Counted from the stretch's first letter, positions 6,918 to 16,358 are shown. The stretch is DNA of 26,947 nucleotides from CAYJFX01 sp964370315 (GCA_964370315.1 CAYJIS010000021.1:1-26947), one strand, 5' to 3'. Translations and numbers: made by a program. Notes: a model not told the origin generated them from the letters alone.

Positions 6918-8141
6918 ATGAATGTAGTAGTTATTGGTGCCCAGTGGGGCGATGAAGGTAAAGGTAAAATTGTTGATTATCTAGCAGATTCTTGCGATGT
7001 AGTTGTTCGTTATGCTGGCGGTGCCAATGCAGGACACACTATTGTTGTTAATGGCGATCAGTATGCGTTACACTTAGTTCCATCTGGGATATTACATCCT
7101 GGTAAGAAAGTATACCTCGGAATGGCAATGGTAATTGATCCTAAAGCATTATTTGAAGAACTCGATATGCTTAAAAATAAAGGCATTGATTGGGAAGGAA
7201 GGGTTTTTATTTCTGACCGAGCCCATTTAGTTTTGCCTCGTTATCGAGAAATGGATAAAGCGAGAGATGCTGCACGAAAAAATCCTATCGGAACTACAGG
7301 ACGAGGAATAGGTACAACATATTCTATGAAGTCTGAACGGGATGGTATACGTTTAAGCGATTTAACATGGAAAGATAAAATGGATGAGCTTGAAGAGGAA
7401 GATAGAGCTTTTTTAGCACCATTTATAGATAATCTTGTAAAAATGAGAGTTGATATTACAGCTGAACTCTGGAAGTATAGAGATGCAAATGTTTTAATGG
7501 AAGGTGCTCAGGGTGCTCTTTTAGACTTAGATTCTGGAACATATCCTTATGTTTCTTCTGGAATGTCTTGTGCTTCTGGCGCTGCAGTTGGTTCTGGAAT
7601 AGGACCCAAAAACTTAGATGAAATTCTAGGCGTTTTTAAAGCATATTCAACACGTGTAGGAAATGGACCTATGCCAACTGAGTTTGATGAAGAAACACAA
7701 AGTGAATTATATCATTATGTACGAGAAACAGGTCGTGAATATGGTGTAACTACAGGACGTCCAAGAAGATGTGGTTATTTAGATCTAGTTGCTTTACGTT
7801 ATGCCTGTCGAGTTAATTCGATTACTAGCCTTGTTCTAACTCATTTAGATATTTATGATACCTTAGATGAAATTGAAGCGTGTGTAGCATATACAATAGA
7901 TGGAGTAGAAGTTGATGATTTTCCTACTTCAATTGAAGCCCTAGAAAAAGCTAAGCCAGTTTTAAAGAAGTTTAAAGGTTGGAAAACTCCTCTTAATGCG
8001 TGTAGATCTTATGAAGAGCTTTCTGAAAATGCAAAAACATACGTTGAGTTTATTGAAAAATATTGTGAAACTCATGTTGGGATTATTTCTGTTGGCTATG
8101 AAAGGGATGATACATTTATACGCACAAAGCCGTTTGGTTAA
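6918..8141 (+). CDS. purA: Adenylosuccinate synthetase
   Basis: PurA makes adenylosuccinate from IMP, aspartate and GTP, the first committed step to AMP. The product is 407 residues, slightly shorter than the common ~430. The P-loop-like GDEGKGKIVD is at residues 11-20 with catalytic D12, and H40 lies in NAGHT. TTGRGIGTTY, STRVGNGPMPTE and VTTGRPRRCGYLDL are also present. An in-frame ATG at 6843 would add 25 low-complexity residues before the invariant MNVVVIGAQWGDEGKG start and is rejected. There is no Shine-Dalgarno site before 6918; see the extended -10 just upstream. The acyl-CoA synthetase gene follows almost without a gap. Confidence 0.97.
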   Translation: MNVVVIGAQWGDEGKGKIVDYLADSCDVVVRYAGGANAGHTIVVNGDQYALHLVPSGILHPGKKVYLGMAMVIDPKALFEELDMLKNKGIDWEGRVFISDRAHLVLPRYREMDKARDAARKNPIGTTGRGIGTTYSMKSERDGIRLSDLTWKDKMDELEEEDRAFLAPFIDNLVKMRVDITAELWKYRDANVLMEGAQGALLDLDSGTYPYVSSGMSCASGAAVGSGIGPKNLDEILGVFKAYSTRVGNGPMPTEFDEETQSELYHYVRETGREYGVTTGRPRRCGYLDLVALRYACRVNSITSLVLTHLDIYDTLDEIEACVAYTIDGVEVDDFPTSIEALEKAKPVLKKFKGWKTPLNACRSYEELSENAKTYVEFIEKYCETHVGIISVGYERDDTFIRTKPFG

Positions 8142-8147
8142 TTGCGT

Positions 8148-9854
8148 ATGGTTTTAATTCAAGATTTAGGTCAATACACTTTTCCAGCATTATTTAATAA
8201 TTCAATTACAAAGTTTTCTGAATGTAATGCTCTGTCGTTTGTTAACACTAAACCAATTACTTATTCTCAAGTAAAAGAACGTACAGAGCAAGTTGCATCT
8301 TTACTGCAGCATCTCGGAATAAAAAAAGGAGATAAGGTTGCAATTTGGAGCGGTAGCGACCCCAATTGGTGCGTTTCCTATTTTGCAATTGTAAATTATG
8401 GTGCAATTGCAGTCCCCATTTTACCAGATTTTAGTATAAAAGAAGTAGAAACAATATTAACTCATGCTGGAGTTTCTGGTATTATTATTTCAGAAAAAAT
8501 GGAGACACAGACTCTAACCTTAAAGCCTAAGATTGTACCTTTTGTAATTCGACTTGAAGACTTTAATGTCGTGAGAGAAAAGGGTAAGAACCTAAAAAAT
8601 CCAATTTATTATATTGATACGATTGATACTGTTTTACCACACGTTTTGATTAATGAAGAAGATACTGCCTCTATAATTTATACATCAGGAACTACAGGCC
8701 GATCTAAGGGTGTAGAGTTGACACATAAAAATCTTATTTTTATGGCTATACAGGTGCAAAGCATTCAAATGATAAACAAACGAGACAGGTGTTTATCATT
8801 TTTACCTCTTTCACACGTGTATGAATTTAGTTTAGGTTTTATTTTACAGTTCATGAATGGTTCTTGTGTATACTATTTAGGTAAAGCTCCGACTGTATCA
8901 TCATTATTGCCAGCATTCAAGATTGTACGACCAACAATTGTTTTAAGTGTACCTATCATCATGGAAAAGATATACAAAAATAAAATTGTTCCTACATTTA
9001 CAAAAAAGCCCTTAATTAAAAAGTTATATTCAATGAGATTTTTTCAAATAATTTTTCACCGCCTTGCTGGTAAATCTCTTAAGAAAACTTTTGGTGGACG
9101 CCTTCGATTTTTTGGTATCGGAGGAGCTAAAGTTGATCCTGTAGTAGAACAGTTTATGAAAGATGCTAAGTTTCCCTATGCAATTGGATATGGTTTAACT
9201 GAGACATCTCCTTTATTAGCTGGTTCTAATCCCAAAAATACCAAGCCAGGTACAATTGGACCAGCAATGGAAGGTGTAGAGCTTAAAATATTAGATCCTG
9301 ACCCAGAAACTGGTATTGGTGAAGTCGTAGCGAAGGGTGAAAATATCATGAAAGGCTACTATAAAGAAAAAGAGTTGACAGATGAGGTTTTTACTACTGT
9401 TAATGATTCTGTGGGGCCTGGCTGGTTTAAAACAGGTGATTTAGGTGAAATTTCGAGAGGTAGACTGTCCTTAAAAGGAAGACTTAAAAACATGATTTTA
9501 GGTTCAGGTGGTGAAAATGTTTATCCAGAAGATATTGAGTTTGTGCTTAATCAGCATCCCGAAGTATTAGAGTCTTTAGTTGTTGAAGATGATACAGGTC
9601 TGGTGGCGCTTGTTCAACTTGACGAAGAAAAAATAACTCAAAGAATTGCAACTACTGTAGGAGATATAAAAGAGTCATTACTAATAATGCAAGATGAAAT
9701 ACTTTCAGAGATAAAGTATTATACAAATAGTCAAGTTAATAAAGTTTCAAAAATATCCGTAGTAAGAAAGGTGGCAGAGTTCGAAAAAACTGCTAGTTCA
9801 AAAATTAAGCGGTATTTGTATAATTTAACAACGGGTGATAAAGACAAAAAATAA
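8148..9854 (+). CDS. Long-chain acyl-CoA synthetase (AMP-forming)
   Basis: This is a member of the AMP-binding (ANL) superfamily, about 568 residues. It activates a fatty acid through acyl-AMP to acyl-CoA. Motifs in order: the P-loop YTSGTTGRSKGVELTHKN near residue 178, GYGLTETSP near 346, GWFKTGDLGEI near 424, LKGRLKNMILGSGGENVYPEDIE in the hinge, and the C-terminal TASSKIKR, where the catalytic lysine is expected. No signal peptide is evident. A TTG two codons earlier (8142), touching the purA stop, is an alternative start; neither has a Shine-Dalgarno site, so translation may be coupled to purA. Substrate chain length cannot be told from sequence by eye. Confidence 0.9.
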   Translation: MVLIQDLGQYTFPALFNNSITKFSECNALSFVNTKPITYSQVKERTEQVASLLQHLGIKKGDKVAIWSGSDPNWCVSYFAIVNYGAIAVPILPDFSIKEVETILTHAGVSGIIISEKMETQTLTLKPKIVPFVIRLEDFNVVREKGKNLKNPIYYIDTIDTVLPHVLINEEDTASIIYTSGTTGRSKGVELTHKNLIFMAIQVQSIQMINKRDRCLSFLPLSHVYEFSLGFILQFMNGSCVYYLGKAPTVSSLLPAFKIVRPTIVLSVPIIMEKIYKNKIVPTFTKKPLIKKLYSMRFFQIIFHRLAGKSLKKTFGGRLRFFGIGGAKVDPVVEQFMKDAKFPYAIGYGLTETSPLLAGSNPKNTKPGTIGPAMEGVELKILDPDPETGIGEVVAKGENIMKGYYKEKELTDEVFTTVNDSVGPGWFKTGDLGEISRGRLSLKGRLKNMILGSGGENVYPEDIEFVLNQHPEVLESLVVEDDTGLVALVQLDEEKITQRIATTVGDIKESLLIMQDEILSEIKYYTNSQVNKVSKISVVRKVAEFEKTASSKIKRYLYNLTTGDKDKK

Positions 9855-9855
9855 T

Positions 9856-9891
9856 AAAAAGGTTCATTGCACATTGTAATGAACCTTTTTT
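9856..9891. terminator. Bidirectional terminator between convergent genes
   Basis: GGTTCATT (9861-9868) pairs with AATGAACC (9878-9885). The stem can be extended by three more pairs to a 3-nt loop. It is flanked by A5 on the left and T6 on the right, so it can stop transcription from both sides. It separates the acyl-CoA synthetase gene (+) from the aldo/keto reductase gene (-). Confidence 0.9.
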
Positions 9892-9902
9892 GTAATTGAG
9901 CA

Positions 9903-10895
9903 TCAACCTACAATTTTATTGATTTGTTTTATTTCTTCTTCTGTGAAGTTTAAATTTTCTATTATTGATATGTTTTCTTTAATTTGCTCTACCTTTGAAG
10001 CACCAATTAATACACTCGTAACACTACTATCATGTACAAGAAATGCTAATGCCATTTGAGCTAAAGTTTGTCCACGATTTTTAGCGATGTCATTTAAACC
10101 TATAATTTTTGATACAAGATCATCGTTTAAGCTTTGCTCATTTAAAAAACGTCCGTCCGTTTTGATTCTGCTATCATTTGGAATACCATTTAAATAACGG
10201 TCTGACAAAAGTCCTTGTGCCAATGGACTAAAAACAATTAAACCTTTGCCAAGGTTTTTGCACTCATCTTTTAGCCCATTTGTTTCAATTGTTTTATCTA
10301 ATAATGAATATTTGTTTTGGTTTATTACAAAAGGGCAGTTAAGAGAATTTAAAATACTACTTGCTTCCTTCATAGTCTTACCATCATAATTTGAAAGTCC
10401 TATATATAAAGCCTTTCCTTGCTTTACAATTGAATCTAGAGCTCCCATTGTCTCTTCAAGAGGCGTTTCTGGGTCCATACGGTGGTGATAAAATATATCT
10501 ACATAGTCAAGGTTCATTCTTTTTAAGCTTTGCTCTAGGCTTGCAATTAAATACTTTCTGCTTCCCCAGTTGCCATACGGACCAGCCCACATATCGTATC
10601 CGGCCTTTGTAGAAATAATTAATTCATCACGATATACATGTAAATCCGATGTTATTATTTTGCCAAAATTTTGCTCTGCACTTCCATATTCAGGTCCATA
10701 ATTATTTGCAAGATCAAAGTGTGTTATTCCTAAGTCAAAAGCAGAAAAACAAAGCTGTTTCATTGTATTCATTTCAGCATTTGTTCCAAAATTATGCCAC
10801 AGTCCTAATGAGACTATTGGCAATTGTAATCCACTTTTTCCACATCGATTATATACCATAGTATTGTAACGATCTTTGTTTGCAGTATAACTCAT
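9903..10895 (-). CDS. yghZ: Aldo/keto reductase, YghZ-type (L-glyceraldehyde 3-phosphate reductase-like)
   Basis: This is a 330-residue TIM-barrel NADPH-dependent reductase. From the chosen start MSYTANKDRYNTMVYNRCGK it aligns closely with E. coli YghZ (which I recall as MVWLANPERYGQMQYRYCGK). The catalytic tetrad is visible: D61 and Y66 in FDLANNYGP, K97 in ISTKAGYDMW, H138 in FYHHRMD. YghZ-type enzymes reduce L-glyceraldehyde 3-phosphate and methylglyoxal, so a role in aldehyde detoxification is likely. An ATG five codons upstream (10910) is possible, but GGAG at 10908-10905, 9 nt before the ATG at 10895, and the family N-terminus favour the downstream start. The diguanylate cyclase gene is immediately upstream in the same orientation. 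Confidence 0.92.
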   Translation of the reverse strand: MSYTANKDRYNTMVYNRCGKSGLQLPIVSLGLWHNFGTNAEMNTMKQLCFSAFDLGITHFDLANNYGPEYGSAEQNFGKIITSDLHVYRDELIISTKAGYDMWAGPYGNWGSRKYLIASLEQSLKRMNLDYVDIFYHHRMDPETPLEETMGALDSIVKQGKALYIGLSNYDGKTMKEASSILNSLNCPFVINQNKYSLLDKTIETNGLKDECKNLGKGLIVFSPLAQGLLSDRYLNGIPNDSRIKTDGRFLNEQSLNDDLVSKIIGLNDIAKNRGQTLAQMALAFLVHDSSVTSVLIGASKVEQIKENISIIENLNFTEEEIKQINKIVG

Positions 10896-10918
10896 AGTTT
10901 GTAACTCCATTTCGTTTT

Positions 10919-12538
10919 TTAGATATTTGGTGTAAATATTGTGTAAGAATTTTTTCCTGATTTTTTTGTAACATACATAGCTTTATCAGCATTGTCAAAT
11001 AAGTCTTTGTATTCAGTGCCATCGTCTGGCGCATGAGAGATACCAATGCTTGCTGAAAGAGCAAATTTAATACCAATATCAGTTGTAAATTCCTTTTTTA
11101 TACTTGAACATATTTGTCTAGCTTTAGCCTTTAGGCTATCTAGGCTTAATATATCGGGAGTAAAAGCAATAAACTCATCACCACCAACACGTGCTATTAT
11201 ATCATTATTTCTAAAATGGCTACGTATTTCATTGTAAACAGAACAAAGAACATCGTCTCCGTAGCTATGGCCAAAATTATCATTAATTGGCTTAAAATTA
11301 TCTAAGTCTATTACAAAAAAAGTACCTTCTTTTTTTTCTTCTAGATGTTGATTTATATATGTTTGGGCGGCTTCTTTATTATAGCCACCTGTCAAAGGAT
11401 CACTTTCAGCTTTATTTTGGAGTGCAATTTTTACTTCTTTCTCGTCATGAATTGTGTATATTAAAAAAAATGCAATAATGTCATTTGATTGTTCATCTAA
11501 TTTGCTTTGAAGCATAAGCTTATGCCAAAGATATTCTTGATTGTTATTTCCTTCGGTAGTAACCGGAGTTCTATACTCATAAGAAACCTCAGTTATACCT
11601 TTATTGAATAGTTCAATTATATTACTTGCTTCTGCACTTTTTGACTTGTATAAGTCTTCTGAGTGCATATATCTTTTTGATGTTCGATGTAAAAAGTCTG
11701 AATAGGAAGAATACTTAGTTATATCAGCATCTTTTTCGTATATTACCAACCGACGAAGCTCGTCCTTTGTACAGTTAAATTCTGCAAATACTTTTGTCAT
11801 GTTGAATAATGCAGACTTAATACCACTTTCACGAATAATTGTGTCCTCTAATTCAGTTGCTTTTTCTTTAAATCCTTGTAGAGAAACTATTCTAAGCATC
11901 ATTAAAAGCGAAATATAGAAAACTGATAATAATACTAATGGGAGTATGATTTGCTGTACTCTAATTCCAATTGCAGTATTACTTATACTATAAAAACTGG
12001 CATTAAAAATCATGTATGCCATTAAAAGAGCGCCAATTATAAAAAAGAAACATACAACATTTGGTTCTTTTATCATAGTTTTTAAGTGTTTTGCTGGAAT
12101 GAGTTTGATAAATAAAATAATTGCTACATTGTGTGAAACAAATGATATGAGGGTAGTGACCCAAAATAACATTGGATCGCTTATAGTTTGAGCTATTGTT
12201 ATATCATATGAAAGTGCGTAACATGAAATGGTTATTGCTCTAAATACAAATAAGTGCAGTAATAATATTGTTGTTGTTATCGCTACGACTAATCCGTGTG
12301 TAACAAAAAGAACTCTTGTTTGTATAAATAAGATAATAACTAGTGCAAGATAATGATAGCTTGTAAATTCATGTAAATAAATGAAAATTCCAAATGCTAG
12401 TAAACCATTCATTGCACAAAAAAGATATTGTAAAAAATGAAATTTAGATTTTTCAACGATTTTACTGACTAGTTCAAAACAAAGTCGAGAATGCAAAAAT
12501 ACTATAGCTGAAACTAATAGATATGAATAAATAGACAA
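10919..12538 (-). CDS. Membrane diguanylate cyclase, 7 TM + PAS-like + GGDEF
   Basis: The product is 540-550 residues. Seven hydrophobic helices fill the first ~225 residues. A linker with a PAS-like pattern follows (YEYRTPVTTEGNNNQEYLWHK, then FFLIYTIHDEKEVKIAL). The C-terminal GGDEF domain starts at DPLTGGYNKE, has FFVIDLDNFKPINDNFGHSYGDD and the intact active site GGDEF at about residue 452. RNND lies exactly five residues before GGDEF, so the product-inhibition site (RxxD) is present. It is expected to make cyclic di-GMP at the membrane. I prefer the TTG at 12538 because AGGGAG lies 6 nt before it; the ATG at 12571 has no ribosome site and would leave a leader of about 9 nt. The input signal is unknown. 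Confidence 0.85.
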   Translation of the reverse strand: MSIYSYLLVSAIVFLHSRLCFELVSKIVEKSKFHFLQYLFCAMNGLLAFGIFIYLHEFTSYHYLALVIILFIQTRVLFVTHGLVVAITTTILLLHLFVFRAITISCYALSYDITIAQTISDPMLFWVTTLISFVSHNVAIILFIKLIPAKHLKTMIKEPNVVCFFFIIGALLMAYMIFNASFYSISNTAIGIRVQQIILPLVLLSVFYISLLMMLRIVSLQGFKEKATELEDTIIRESGIKSALFNMTKVFAEFNCTKDELRRLVIYEKDADITKYSSYSDFLHRTSKRYMHSEDLYKSKSAEASNIIELFNKGITEVSYEYRTPVTTEGNNNQEYLWHKLMLQSKLDEQSNDIIAFFLIYTIHDEKEVKIALQNKAESDPLTGGYNKEAAQTYINQHLEEKKEGTFFVIDLDNFKPINDNFGHSYGDDVLCSVYNEIRSHFRNNDIIARVGGDEFIAFTPDILSLDSLKAKARQICSSIKKEFTTDIGIKFALSASIGISHAPDDGTEYKDLFDNADKAMYVTKKSGKNSYTIFTPNI

Positions 12539-12586
12539 CTTAAACTCCCTAGTCTGGTAAAAATTAAGCATACTTATAGCTATTTA

Positions 12587-12615
12587 ATTATACCATACTT
12601 TTATAATTGTATCTA
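12587..12615 (-). promoter_or_regulatory. Promoter of the diguanylate cyclase gene
   Basis: On the - strand, TGG-TATAAT (12595-12587) is a perfect extended -10. A weak -35 (TAGATA, 4 of 6) lies 17 bp upstream. The predicted start near 12580 leaves about 40 nt to the TTG start at 12538, enough for its AGGGAG ribosome site. Confidence 0.6.
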
Positions 12616-12644
12616 GTAATAGTCTTTATATATTAGATTCTTTT

Positions 12645-12685
12645 ATAAAAAAAGCGAGTGACATTTATAGTCACTCGCTTTTTCT
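12645..12685 (-). terminator. Terminator of nifJ
   Basis: GCGAGTGAC (12654-12662) and GTCACTCGC (12670-12678) form a perfect 9-bp GC-rich stem with a 7-nt loop. A and T runs flank it on both sides. Read on the - strand it ends in a run of seven T. It lies about 27 nt after the nifJ stop and separates that gene from the diguanylate cyclase promoter. Confidence 0.93.
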
Positions 12686-12704
12686 TAGTGCTTTATACTA
12701 AGAA

Positions 12705-15700
12705 CTAGAACTCACGTTTTGCAAGATATTCATATTCTTGCCATTGACGTTTTGCTCTTACAACAGCATTATCCAATAGCATTTGTGCTCTTTCTGGGTT
12801 TGCCATTTTCAAGCCCTTAAATCGAACTTCTTTGTACATAAAGTCAGCTAAGTTAAAGTCTGGCTCTTTTGAATCAAGTTGGAAAGGATTTTTTCCTTGC
12901 TCAATTAATCGAGGGTCATATCGATATAATGGCCATAATCCGCTTGTTACAACTTCTTTTTGGTTTGTTAAGCCGTTAGCCATGTTTATACCGTGGCTTA
13001 TACAGTGACTGTAAGCAATAACAATTGATGGTCCATCATAACTTTCAGCTTCTCTAAAAGCCTTGATTGTTTGAGCCATATTTGCACCCATTGAAATATG
13101 AGCAACATATACATACCCATAACTCATTGCAATCATACCGAGGTCTTTTTTGCCAATTGATTTACCGCCAGCTGCAAATTTTGCAACAGCACCAATAGGG
13201 GTTGCTTTAGACATTTGTCCACCAGTATTTGAGTAAACTTCTGTATCCATAACAAGAATGTTAATATTTTTTCCAGAAGCAATTACATGGTCTAAACCAC
13301 CAAATCCAATATCATAAGCCCAGCCATCTCCACCAAGTATCCAGTGTGATCTCTTAATAAAGTGGTCTGCTAAAGATTCAAGTTCTTTTGCTAGTTCATC
13401 TGAAGATTTTGAAAGTTCAGCTTTTAATGCTTCAACATCTTTTTGTTGTTGTGTGATTGCTGCATCGTCTTCTTGTGTATTTGCTAATAGTTTTTCAACC
13501 AATGCTTTTGCAATGCCTGCATCCTTTGCTTTTACTGCAACTTCGCGTGCGTATTCAGCCAATTTATCACTTGTGAGTCTCATACCCATACCGAACTCAG
13601 CTGCATCTTCAAATAGAGAGTTTGACCAAGCTGGTCCTCTTCCATTTTCATCTTTTGCATACGGAGTAGAAGGTAAGTTACCACCATAAATTGAAGAACA
13701 ACCTGTAGCATTTGCAACAATAGTTCTATCACCAAATAATTGACTTAGCATTTTAACATAAGGTGTTTCACCACAACCAGCACATGCACCAGAGAATTCA
13801 AAAAGAGGTCGTTTATATGCAAGACCTTTAGCAGTTGAAAGGTTTAGAGTTGAAGGATCAACTTCTGGTAGTGACATAAAGTAATCCCAATTTTCTGCTT
13901 CATTATGGCGAACTTCAGGTGTGTAAGGAACTAAGTTAATAGCTTTTTTACCTTCTTCTGTCTTGCTCTTTGCAGGACAAGCAGAAATACAAAGAGAACA
14001 ACCAGTACAGTCTTCGCCTGCAATTTGAAGAACAACTTTTTTACCGTCTTCAGCTTTTGGTTTTATATCACATGTTTTGAATGTTTTTGGAGCTTTTGCA
14101 ACTTCAGCATCTGTAAGAGTTTTCATACGGATACAAGCATGAGGACATACAACAGTACATTGTCCACATTGAATACAAATTTCAGTATCCCATTCAGGTA
14201 TGTGTTCTGCAATTGCACGTTTTTCGAATTGAGTTGTTCCAGTAGGGAATGTACCATCTTCTGGTAACATACTTACAGAAAGTTTATCACCTTGTTGAAC
14301 TGTCATAACGCCAAGAACATCACGAACAAAAGCATCATCAGATGTTGCCATTGCTGGAATCATATGAACATCACCTTGCGTAGTTGAAGGGTAGTCTACT
14401 TTTTCAACAGCACCGAGTGCCATATCGATAGTCTTAATATTTTTTTCTACAATTTCACTACCTTTTTTACCATATGATTTTTCAATAAACTTTTTCATTG
14501 ATTTAACTGCAATATCTTCTGGTAATACACCTGAAATCTTAAAGTATGCAGCTTGCATAACAACGTTAATTCTGCTTCCCATTCCAGCTGCTTCTGCAAT
14601 TTTGAATGCATCAATTACATAGAATTGTAATCCTTTATCAATGATAACTTGTTGTTGTTCAACTGGGATATTTTCCCAAACTGTTTTTGCATCAAATGGG
14701 CTGTTTAATAAGAAAGTAGCACCTTTTTTTGCTGAAGAAAGCATGTAGTATACTTGCATGTAAGAAAATTTATGACAAGCAACAAAGTCTGCACTGTTGA
14801 TAAGATATGGTCGCTTGATTTTTTTGGGTCCAAAGCGTAAGTGAGAAACAGTAAAACCACCAGATTTTTTTGAGTCGTATGAAAAATAAGCTTGAGCATT
14901 AAGTTCTGGTTTAGCATCCCCAATTATTTTAATTGAGTTTTTGTTAGCACCTACAGTACCGTCAGAACCTAAACCATAGAACATGGCTTCGTTCATTTCT
15001 TTATCTTCTAATGTCCAAGATGCATCGTAAGCAATGCTTTTTCCAAGAACATCATCTTCAATACCTACAACAAATTTTGTAGTATTTTTTGTACCTAAGT
15101 CATCAAAAATTCCCTTAACCATTGCAGGAGTGAATTCTTTAGAACCAAGTCCGTATCGACCACCAACAACTATATCAACTTTTCTTCCAGTTTCAGCAAG
15201 AGCAGTTTGAACATCTTGGTATAATGGTTCACCTAATGAACCTGGTTCTTTTGTTCTGTCAAGAACAGAAATATATTTTACAGATGCAGGAAGAGCTTTT
15301 ACAAAAAGATTTGCATCAAATGGACGATATAGGCGAACTTTTATTGCACCAGTTTTTGCGCCTTGTGCATTAAGTGCATCAACGGTATCTTCAACAGTAT
15401 CAGCACCAGAACCCATAATTACAATAACTTTTTCAGCATCACTTGCACCAAAGTAATCAAATACATTATATTGGCGGCCAGTAAGTTTTGCAAATTTATC
15501 CATTTCTTCTTGAACAATTGTAGGAACAGCTTCGTAGTATTTATTAACAGCTTCACGGCTTTGAAAGTAAACATCAGGGTTTTGAGCAGTACCACGAAGA
15601 AGTGGTGCTTCAGGGGTAAGGCCCCTTTTTCTATGTGCACGAACTAGTTCATCGCTAACCATTTTGTGCATAATTTCAAATGAAACTTCATCAACTTTTT

Positions 15701-16244
15701 GTATTTCATGCGATGTTCTAAAACCATCAAAAAAGTGTAAGAAGGGTACCCTAGCTCTTAGTGTTGCTGCATGAGATACTACTGCTAAGTCCATAGCTTC
15801 TTGTACGCTATTTGATGAAACCATTGCCCATCCAGTTTGGCGGCATGCCATAACGTCTTGGTGGTCACCAAAAATTGATAGAGCACTTGTTGCTACAGCA
15901 CGAGCTGCAACATGGAAAACAGTACTTGTTAGCTCACCAGCAATTTTGTACATGTTAGGAATCATCAATAAGAGACCTTGAGATGCTGTAAATGTTGAGC
16001 TTAATGCACCTGTTGTTAAAGCACCGTGAACTGCACCTGCAGCACCAGCTTCAGATTGCATTTCAACTACATCTGGAATTGTCCCCCAAATATTCGCTTT
16101 TCCTTTTGCTGTGTACTCATCAGCAAGTTCACCCATTGGGCTGGATGGAGTAATAGGATAGATAGAAATAACTTCACTTAATGCGTGTGCTACGTGACCT
16201 GCAGCAATATTCCCATCAATCATTACGATGTTTTTTTCTGCCAT
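12705..16244 (-). CDS. nifJ: Pyruvate:ferredoxin (flavodoxin) oxidoreductase
   Basis: This is a 1179-residue single-chain PFOR, the usual length. It oxidises pyruvate to acetyl-CoA and CO2 and passes electrons to ferredoxin or flavodoxin, the central step of anaerobic fermentation. The N-terminal domain has ISIYPITPSSPMGELADEY. The two-cluster ferredoxin domain has CIQCGQCTVVCP near residue 688 and CTGCSLCISACP near 746. The fourth-cluster/TPP domain starts at CAGCGETPYVKML near 821, and the TPP motif GDGWAYDIGFGGLDH is near 966 with DTEVYSNTGGQMSK after it. A Lys/Glu-rich coiled-coil-like stretch (about 905-960) precedes it. AAAGGA lies before the ATG. It appears monocistronic, with its own promoter and terminator. 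Confidence 0.98.
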   Translation of the reverse strand: MAEKNIVMIDGNIAAGHVAHALSEVISIYPITPSSPMGELADEYTAKGKANIWGTIPDVVEMQSEAGAAGAVHGALTTGALSSTFTASQGLLLMIPNMYKIAGELTSTVFHVAARAVATSALSIFGDHQDVMACRQTGWAMVSSNSVQEAMDLAVVSHAATLRARVPFLHFFDGFRTSHEIQKVDEVSFEIMHKMVSDELVRAHRKRGLTPEAPLLRGTAQNPDVYFQSREAVNKYYEAVPTIVQEEMDKFAKLTGRQYNVFDYFGASDAEKVIVIMGSGADTVEDTVDALNAQGAKTGAIKVRLYRPFDANLFVKALPASVKYISVLDRTKEPGSLGEPLYQDVQTALAETGRKVDIVVGGRYGLGSKEFTPAMVKGIFDDLGTKNTTKFVVGIEDDVLGKSIAYDASWTLEDKEMNEAMFYGLGSDGTVGANKNSIKIIGDAKPELNAQAYFSYDSKKSGGFTVSHLRFGPKKIKRPYLINSADFVACHKFSYMQVYYMLSSAKKGATFLLNSPFDAKTVWENIPVEQQQVIIDKGLQFYVIDAFKIAEAAGMGSRINVVMQAAYFKISGVLPEDIAVKSMKKFIEKSYGKKGSEIVEKNIKTIDMALGAVEKVDYPSTTQGDVHMIPAMATSDDAFVRDVLGVMTVQQGDKLSVSMLPEDGTFPTGTTQFEKRAIAEHIPEWDTEICIQCGQCTVVCPHACIRMKTLTDAEVAKAPKTFKTCDIKPKAEDGKKVVLQIAGEDCTGCSLCISACPAKSKTEEGKKAINLVPYTPEVRHNEAENWDYFMSLPEVDPSTLNLSTAKGLAYKRPLFEFSGACAGCGETPYVKMLSQLFGDRTIVANATGCSSIYGGNLPSTPYAKDENGRGPAWSNSLFEDAAEFGMGMRLTSDKLAEYAREVAVKAKDAGIAKALVEKLLANTQEDDAAITQQQKDVEALKAELSKSSDELAKELESLADHFIKRSHWILGGDGWAYDIGFGGLDHVIASGKNINILVMDTEVYSNTGGQMSKATPIGAVAKFAAGGKSIGKKDLGMIAMSYGYVYVAHISMGANMAQTIKAFREAESYDGPSIVIAYSHCISHGINMANGLTNQKEVVTSGLWPLYRYDPRLIEQGKNPFQLDSKEPDFNLADFMYKEVRFKGLKMANPERAQMLLDNAVVRAKRQWQEYEYLAKREF

Positions 16245-16290
16245 AAAAACCGTCCTTTATATTTTGAATTTAAATAAATTAAACTATATT

Positions 16291-16319
16291 ATTATACTAT
16301 TGTTTAAATAATTTTTCAA
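16291..16319 (-). promoter_or_regulatory. Promoter of nifJ
   Basis: On the - strand, TTGAAA (16319-16314), a 17-bp spacer and a perfect TATAAT (16296-16291) form a near-consensus sigma-70 promoter. The predicted start near 16284 gives a leader of about 40 nt with an AAAGGA ribosome site before the ATG at 16244. Confidence 0.85.
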
Positions 16320-16358
16320 GTAGGATTTTAAGAGACTCACTTAAATTTATGACCATAG

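Noticed and set aside
6524..6919. 131-codon - strand open frame over the zinc-ribbon gene and the operon terminator
   Set aside because: It is antisense to a gene with a strong ribosome site, crosses a terminator, and its Ser/Ala/Gly-rich composition mirrors the Glu/Ala/Pro tail on the other strand.
12705..16244. Several + strand open frames of 78-94 codons inside nifJ, and one of 121 codons inside the rhodanese gene
   Set aside because: They are antisense shadows of long, well-conserved genes, with no ribosome sites and no recognisable motifs.
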